DNA of 36,499 nucleotides from Bacteroidota bacterium (GTDB lineage Bacteria > Bacteroidota > Bacteroidia > Bacteroidales > F082), in NCBI GenBank assembly GCA_018816765.1, contig JAHIUX010000034.1, positions 1 through 36,499 of the forward strand, given 5' to 3'. This document shows, piece by piece, positions 33,154 to 36,499 of the stretch. Position 1 is the first letter of the stretch. The number at the start of each line of letters is the position of its first letter. The position numbers and the translations under genes were made by a program. A model generated the notes under the pieces. That model was not told the origin of the DNA, did not search any database, and saw only the letters and a program-made list of their open reading frames with translations.

Positions 33154-35915
33154 TACCTTAATATGCTGACAGGGCCTTTAAATATTTCGCCACCGGCACC
33201 TTCAATCACATAATAATAGGTGCCTTCGGGTAAATGATTGCCATTGTATTTTCCGGTCCAGTCGTTCTGATAGTCGTTCGATTGAAACACCAGGTTCCCG
33301 AGCCTGTTGTACACAGCTACCTTCACGGGAGCGGTAACAAGCTGGCTGTCGATCAACCATGCATCGTTATAGCCATCATTATTGGGAGTGATCAGGTTCA
33401 TGATGCCCGAGGTGGTCGGTTTTGGCTTATCTCCCTGAACCACCGTAAATGAAAGTCTGCTTCCGCAACCATCGCGGAACACATCCACATAGTAGCTTCC
33501 GGCATAGAAGATGGTTAGCGAAGGACTGTAAATGGAATTCACCCAGATAACGCTGTCGTAAACGCCTATTGCCTGAACAACAAGGCTGTCATCGGTATAA
33601 ATGGTCTGCTCCGAATTGTTGGTTACCGATGTGCCGTTAGCCAGCCTGATATCGGCAACGACCTGGCTGATGATGTTGATGTTGCGTGTGAGAATGTCGC
33701 TGCAGCCATAAGATGATTCCACCACCAGCCCAACGTTGTAGCTGCCCGGCAGCTGGTAAAAATTGATGGGGTTTCTTTCGACCGATCCGGTACCATCGCC
33801 AAATTCCCAGTTCCAACTCACCAGCGTACCCACATTCACAGTTGATTTATCTGTAAAATTCACTGTTTCGCCTTCGCAGGTGCCGCTGTATTCGAAACTG
33901 ATAAGCGGATAATCGGCTACCGGAACGGAATGGTATTTCACTACAATGGCACCGCTGTTTGTTTTTATCCTGAATCCGATGAGTTTTTCCCCGGGAGTTT
34001 CGAAGAGCAGGTGCAGGGTATCGATGGTATCGTCGCCAAAAACGCCATCGCCATCGAGGTCCCATTCTTTGGCAATAATTGGTTCGTTTGAGTTAATGAC
34101 GCTGTAAAGGTGGGTTGAGTCGCCGAAGCAAACCGTGTTGAAGATGAAATCAATCTCATTGATAAAAATAACTTCAACAGAGGCCTCGGCCCTGCTTTTG
34201 CAGCCATTGGCGTTGCTGCCTTCGACCCAGTAGACTGTCGACATGGTAGGGTTGATGGTCAGTGTGGCTTCGCTGCTCCCATCAGACCAAAGGTAGCTTT
34301 CGGCTCCTGAGGCTGTAAGCGTTACCTCTTCGCCCGGTCCGATGATGACAGATGAAGGACTGATGCCTGTCTCGGGCAAAGGATTCACAGTAACAGTCAT
34401 TGTGTCGCTGGAAACAATGTTAAACGCATCGGTGATGCGCAGCCACACATCGGCAGTGGTATCAGGGATATATTCAATGCTTTGCGTGGTTTCTCCGGTG
34501 CTCCAGAGGTAGGCCTCTGACAGCGGGGCCTCGAGGATAAGGGTGTCGCCCAGACAAATTTCCTGATCAGGTCCCAGAAAATCAGTCAGGGCGCAGAAAC
34601 CGGGATCATACACATTTCCACCAATGGCACATAACCTGCTACGCAACAACTCCTTGTCAGTACCGTCGGGAAGCATTTTCACATAGTCCATGGCGATGAG
34701 CCCGGTGGCAATGCCGGGATTTTGTTCGGCGTTTTCCACATAGCTTGTGGCCCTGACGAGGTCATCAACATCGGCTATGCCATTCCATCGCATATTGATC
34801 AGCGCATTGCTTCCGTTATATTTGTATGTCGAGATGCCATCGGGTTGCTGCACAGCCAGCTCAGTAATGTTCGATTGGCCCTGAACAACAATGGATAAGC
34901 TGTAATACCTGAAATCGTCGGGTATGCCATTGCCAGAAAACGTAAGGATCAGGTTGTTTCCATCGATGACGCTGTTAACGGTTACCAGTTCACGGATGCG
35001 CAGGTATTCGAACACTTCGGTGCCGGATGCCGACCATATTTTATCGGTGCCACCAACACCAAAGGCACTCGCTATCAGGTTCATCTGTGATTTGAAGGCA
35101 TCGAAGCTGATGTCGGGGTCACTGAATCCGCGGTTATAATAGGTAGCGATATAGTGGTTGTTCGGGCCACTGTTGGCCGAAACCTGTTGAACCTGCGAAA
35201 ACAGGCTGCTGCTGATGGCGTTTCTTGTCAGTTCGACACCCTGAATGGCTGGCATATCCTCGACGCGGGCAGGATTTACAATGGCAGAAGCACCCTGATG
35301 GTACACAGCCAGGTTGTTTTGTTTGGCCAAAGGTATCTGCGCATCACCACCTGTGGGTACAACAAATACATTCATATTGGCTCCGCTGGCAATGATGGTT
35401 TCGGAAGTCTTGCGGCGGGTATAGCTGATGTTGCGCAACACCTCGAGTGTGTTATCTGATGTAGGAACAGCGTTCAGGCCCTGGTTGTCGATTCCAAACT
35501 CCGCGGCCCACAGGGTTTCAAGGTTGCTCCAGGTGAGGTAACCGGCCTGGGTGCTGTGCACATCGGTCCCTGCTTCGTTGAATGAAAAATGGGAGGCATC
35601 CAGCTTAAACGGCACGTTGCCCTGTGCACCATCTGAAAAAAACAGGCCTGGATTTCCGTTTTGTCCCTTGAAAAAGGGCATCACCTGGCTGAAGGCAGCC
35701 ACATTGCCGTTATCCATCTGCAGGATGAGGGCAAAATCCTTGTTGTACTTGAGCGGGGCTTTGAAAACGATCGGGTCAACAGGCGGTTGTGCAAACGAAA
35801 TGGTGATGGTAAAATCCTCAACCGAACTGCTCAGGTTTTTCTGGCCAAAACTGATTTGGCTGAAAAACAGACTACTAAATAAAAACAGCCAGTTGAGGTA
35901 TGCCTTTAATCTCAT
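33153..35915 (-). CDS. Type B T9SS cargo with degenerate deacetylase-like domain and PKD domains
   Basis: This 920-residue exported protein has a signal peptide ending near SQISFGQ. The N-terminal about 430 residues are paralogous to those of the 1240-residue protein (shared FKAPLKYNKDFAL, SRLCAI, YDPGFC), but the DDG-like and NHG-like positions read MDNG and DNQG, so metal binding is probably lost. Two Ig-like repeats and two PKD-type domains follow (WDLDGDGVFGDD; WNWEFGDGTG). The C-terminus is a gliding-motility/type B sorting domain: ITPNNDGYNDAW, VYNRLGNLVF, LPEGTYYYVIE and a VSILR end. It is the first gene of the operon and the presumed client of the adjacent PorP/SprF. Its surface role is unknown, perhaps adhesion or scaffold. 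Confidence 0.85.
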   Translation of the reverse strand: MRLKAYLNWLFLFSSLFFSQISFGQKNLSSSVEDFTITISFAQPPVDPIVFKAPLKYNKDFALILQMDNGNVAAFSQVMPFFKGQNGNPGLFFSDGAQGNVPFKLDASHFSFNEAGTDVHSTQAGYLTWSNLETLWAAEFGIDNQGLNAVPTSDNTLEVLRNISYTRRKTSETIIASGANMNVFVVPTGGDAQIPLAKQNNLAVYHQGASAIVNPARVEDMPAIQGVELTRNAISSSLFSQVQQVSANSGPNNHYIATYYNRGFSDPDISFDAFKSQMNLIASAFGVGGTDKIWSASGTEVFEYLRIRELVTVNSVIDGNNLILTFSGNGIPDDFRYYSLSIVVQGQSNITELAVQQPDGISTYKYNGSNALINMRWNGIADVDDLVRATSYVENAEQNPGIATGLIAMDYVKMLPDGTDKELLRSRLCAIGGNVYDPGFCALTDFLGPDQEICLGDTLILEAPLSEAYLWSTGETTQSIEYIPDTTADVWLRITDAFNIVSSDTMTVTVNPLPETGISPSSVIIGPGEEVTLTASGAESYLWSDGSSEATLTINPTMSTVYWVEGSNANGCKSRAEASVEVIFINEIDFIFNTVCFGDSTHLYSVINSNEPIIAKEWDLDGDGVFGDDTIDTLHLLFETPGEKLIGFRIKTNSGAIVVKYHSVPVADYPLISFEYSGTCEGETVNFTDKSTVNVGTLVSWNWEFGDGTGSVERNPINFYQLPGSYNVGLVVESSYGCSDILTRNINIISQVVADIRLANGTSVTNNSEQTIYTDDSLVVQAIGVYDSVIWVNSIYSPSLTIFYAGSYYVDVFRDGCGSRLSFTVVQGDKPKPTTSGIMNLITPNNDGYNDAWLIDSQLVTAPVKVAVYNRLGNLVFQSNDYQNDWTGKYNGNHLPEGTYYYVIEGAGGEIFKGPVSILR

Positions 35916-36216
35916 GAATTGCCGTAATGCCGGTTAATAACCCATAAAAGTATGGATATTGTCAGGCAATATGCATGCCTGGGTAAGCTGAGTTATTCAC
36001 AATTTATCAAGTTGATGGTTATTTTCGGAAAGGCAATGTCGCAGAGCTTGTTTCCTGCCCTTAATCAGGCAATTACTGATGATACGGCCTTAATTGCCAA
36101 ACCGGATGGAAGTGTTCAAAAGGTTGCAATGAACAACATAGCAGCGTCGGCCTGGGCTGCAGCCTGAACGGTAATGACATGAACAATGCCCAAAGTTGAT
36201 TTTTTTTTCAAAACAC
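35916..36216. other. Intergenic region before the tRNA-like repeat array
   Basis: No supported gene. A 71-codon frame at 35952-36167 has no recognisable domain. A small hairpin is present, CAGGCA (35963-35968) against TGCCTG (35976-35981). TACTTTTA on the minus strand, about 35 bases upstream of the T9SS operon, is one base off the -7 consensus but lacks a correctly spaced -33. Confidence 0.4.
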
Positions 36217-36246
36217 TTGCTCAAACGACAAAAACAATTAATTTTG
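36217..36246 (+). promoter_or_regulatory. Promoter in front of the tRNA-like repeat array
   Basis: TTG (36217-36219), 19 bases, then TAATTTTG (36239-36246), an exact -33/-7 match with the same spacing as the tRNA-Ala promoter. The first tRNA-like unit begins 20 bases downstream, so the array is likely transcribed. Confidence 0.7.
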
Positions 36247-36266
36247 CACCCTCAATAAACATTGAT

Positions 36267-36499
36267 TCCTCCTTAGCTCAGTTGGTCAGAGCATCCCGAC
36301 GTAAAGTCGGGAGGGTCGCCGGAGAAAAGCAGGACAAAAAAGAAAGACATAATCCTCCTTAGCTCAGTTGGTCAGAGCATCCCGACGTAAAGTCGGGAGG
36401 GTCGCCGGAGAAAAGCAGGACAAAAAAGAAAGACATATTCCTCCTTAGCTCAGTTGGTCAGAGCATCCCGACGTAAAGTCGGGAGGGTCGCCGGGGAAA
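36267..36499 (+). repeat. Tandem 86-bp repeats of a truncated tRNA-like sequence
   Basis: Units begin at 36267, 36353 and 36439 (period 86); the third runs off the window and has one change near its end (GCCGGGG for GCCGGAG). Each unit starts like a tRNA: TCCTCCT, TA, a D-arm GCTC/GAGC with AGTTGGTCA loop, then A. The next arm is TCCCGAC, GTAAA, GTCGGGA (36294-36312 in unit 1), a 7-base stem with a 5-base loop, so no normal anticodon loop forms. After GCCGG the expected T-loop and 3' strand are missing, replaced by an A-rich segment. By recollection the 5' half is closest to tRNA-Asn. These are not functional standard tRNAs; no amino acid is assigned. Confidence 0.8.

Noticed and set aside
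35952-36167. 71-codon frame between the T9SS operon and the repeat array
   Set aside because: It has an ATG but no domain, no visible promoter and no neighbour logic. It could be real, but nothing supports it.
36267-36334. Functional tRNA gene
   Set aside because: No normal 7-base anticodon loop (position 33 would not be U in any register), no T-arm and no matching acceptor 3' strand.
36267-36499. CRISPR array
   Set aside because: The 86-bp unit repeats as a whole, with no variable spacers, and it contains a tRNA-like half.

Overview
The window looks like a chromosomal piece from a member of the Bacteroidota, probably a Bacteroidales/Marinilabiliales-type anaerobe or facultative anaerobe. 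The evidence is: secreted proteins ending in type A and type B type IX secretion (T9SS) sorting domains; a PorP/SprF protein; a CzcA pump fused to its outer-membrane factor; an EF-G paralog of the kind common in this phylum; lipoproteins with short C-containing lipoboxes; and several promoters fitting the Bacteroidota TTG-N19-21-TAnnTTTG pattern. The species assignment is inference.

Layout. (a) 1-2500 is visibly A+T-rich and carries a compact type II restriction-modification (R-M) unit: an adenine methylase (+), converging on a restriction endonuclease (-) that is preceded by a small XRE controller. One 15-base operator-like motif occurs three times, once at the methylase start and as an inverted pair at the controller start. 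Two tandem hairpins and an otherwise empty stretch follow. (b) 2533-11473 is a tight five-gene operon: heme-b-type membrane protein, membrane-anchored ferredoxin/FAD oxidoreductase, 20-heme cytochrome c, 46-heme cytochrome c, and outer-membrane beta-barrel. The order reads like an electron path from the inner membrane, across the periplasm, to the cell surface. I consider it the most interesting system here, a candidate porin-cytochrome extracellular electron transfer conduit. A bidirectional terminator closes it against a convergent DEAD-box RNA helicase (11570-13453).

(c) 13890-19447 encodes a heavy-metal RND efflux system in two genes: the pump fused to a TolC-like factor, then a lipoprotein adaptor. 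(d) 19541-28348 is a mixed housekeeping/accessory stretch: a SHOCT-tailed secreted protein, a T9SS-exported repeat protein, a small lipoprotein, a ROK kinase, ThpR, a GIY-YIG protein directly behind tRNA-Ala(GGC), a divergent EF-G lacking the catalytic histidine, and an adenosine-kinase-like PfkB kinase. (e) 28416-35915 is a minus-strand three-gene T9SS operon. A type B cargo protein comes first, then its PorP/SprF partner, then a 1240-residue type A cargo. The two cargo proteins are paralogous over a deacetylase-like N-terminal domain that looks intact in one and degenerate in the other.

(f) 36217-36499, at the window edge, holds a good promoter followed by at least three 86-bp tandem copies of a tRNA-like sequence. 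Each copy keeps the acceptor 5' strand and D-arm but has an abnormal anticodon arm and no T-arm. This is either a real transcribed tRNA-derived repeat or an assembly artefact.

Several reading frames were shortened to a better start (controller at 1824, oxidoreductase at 3401, repeat protein at 21844, GIY-YIG at 24903, kinase at 28348, large T9SS protein at 32138). Long antisense frames inside the cytochrome repeats were discarded.
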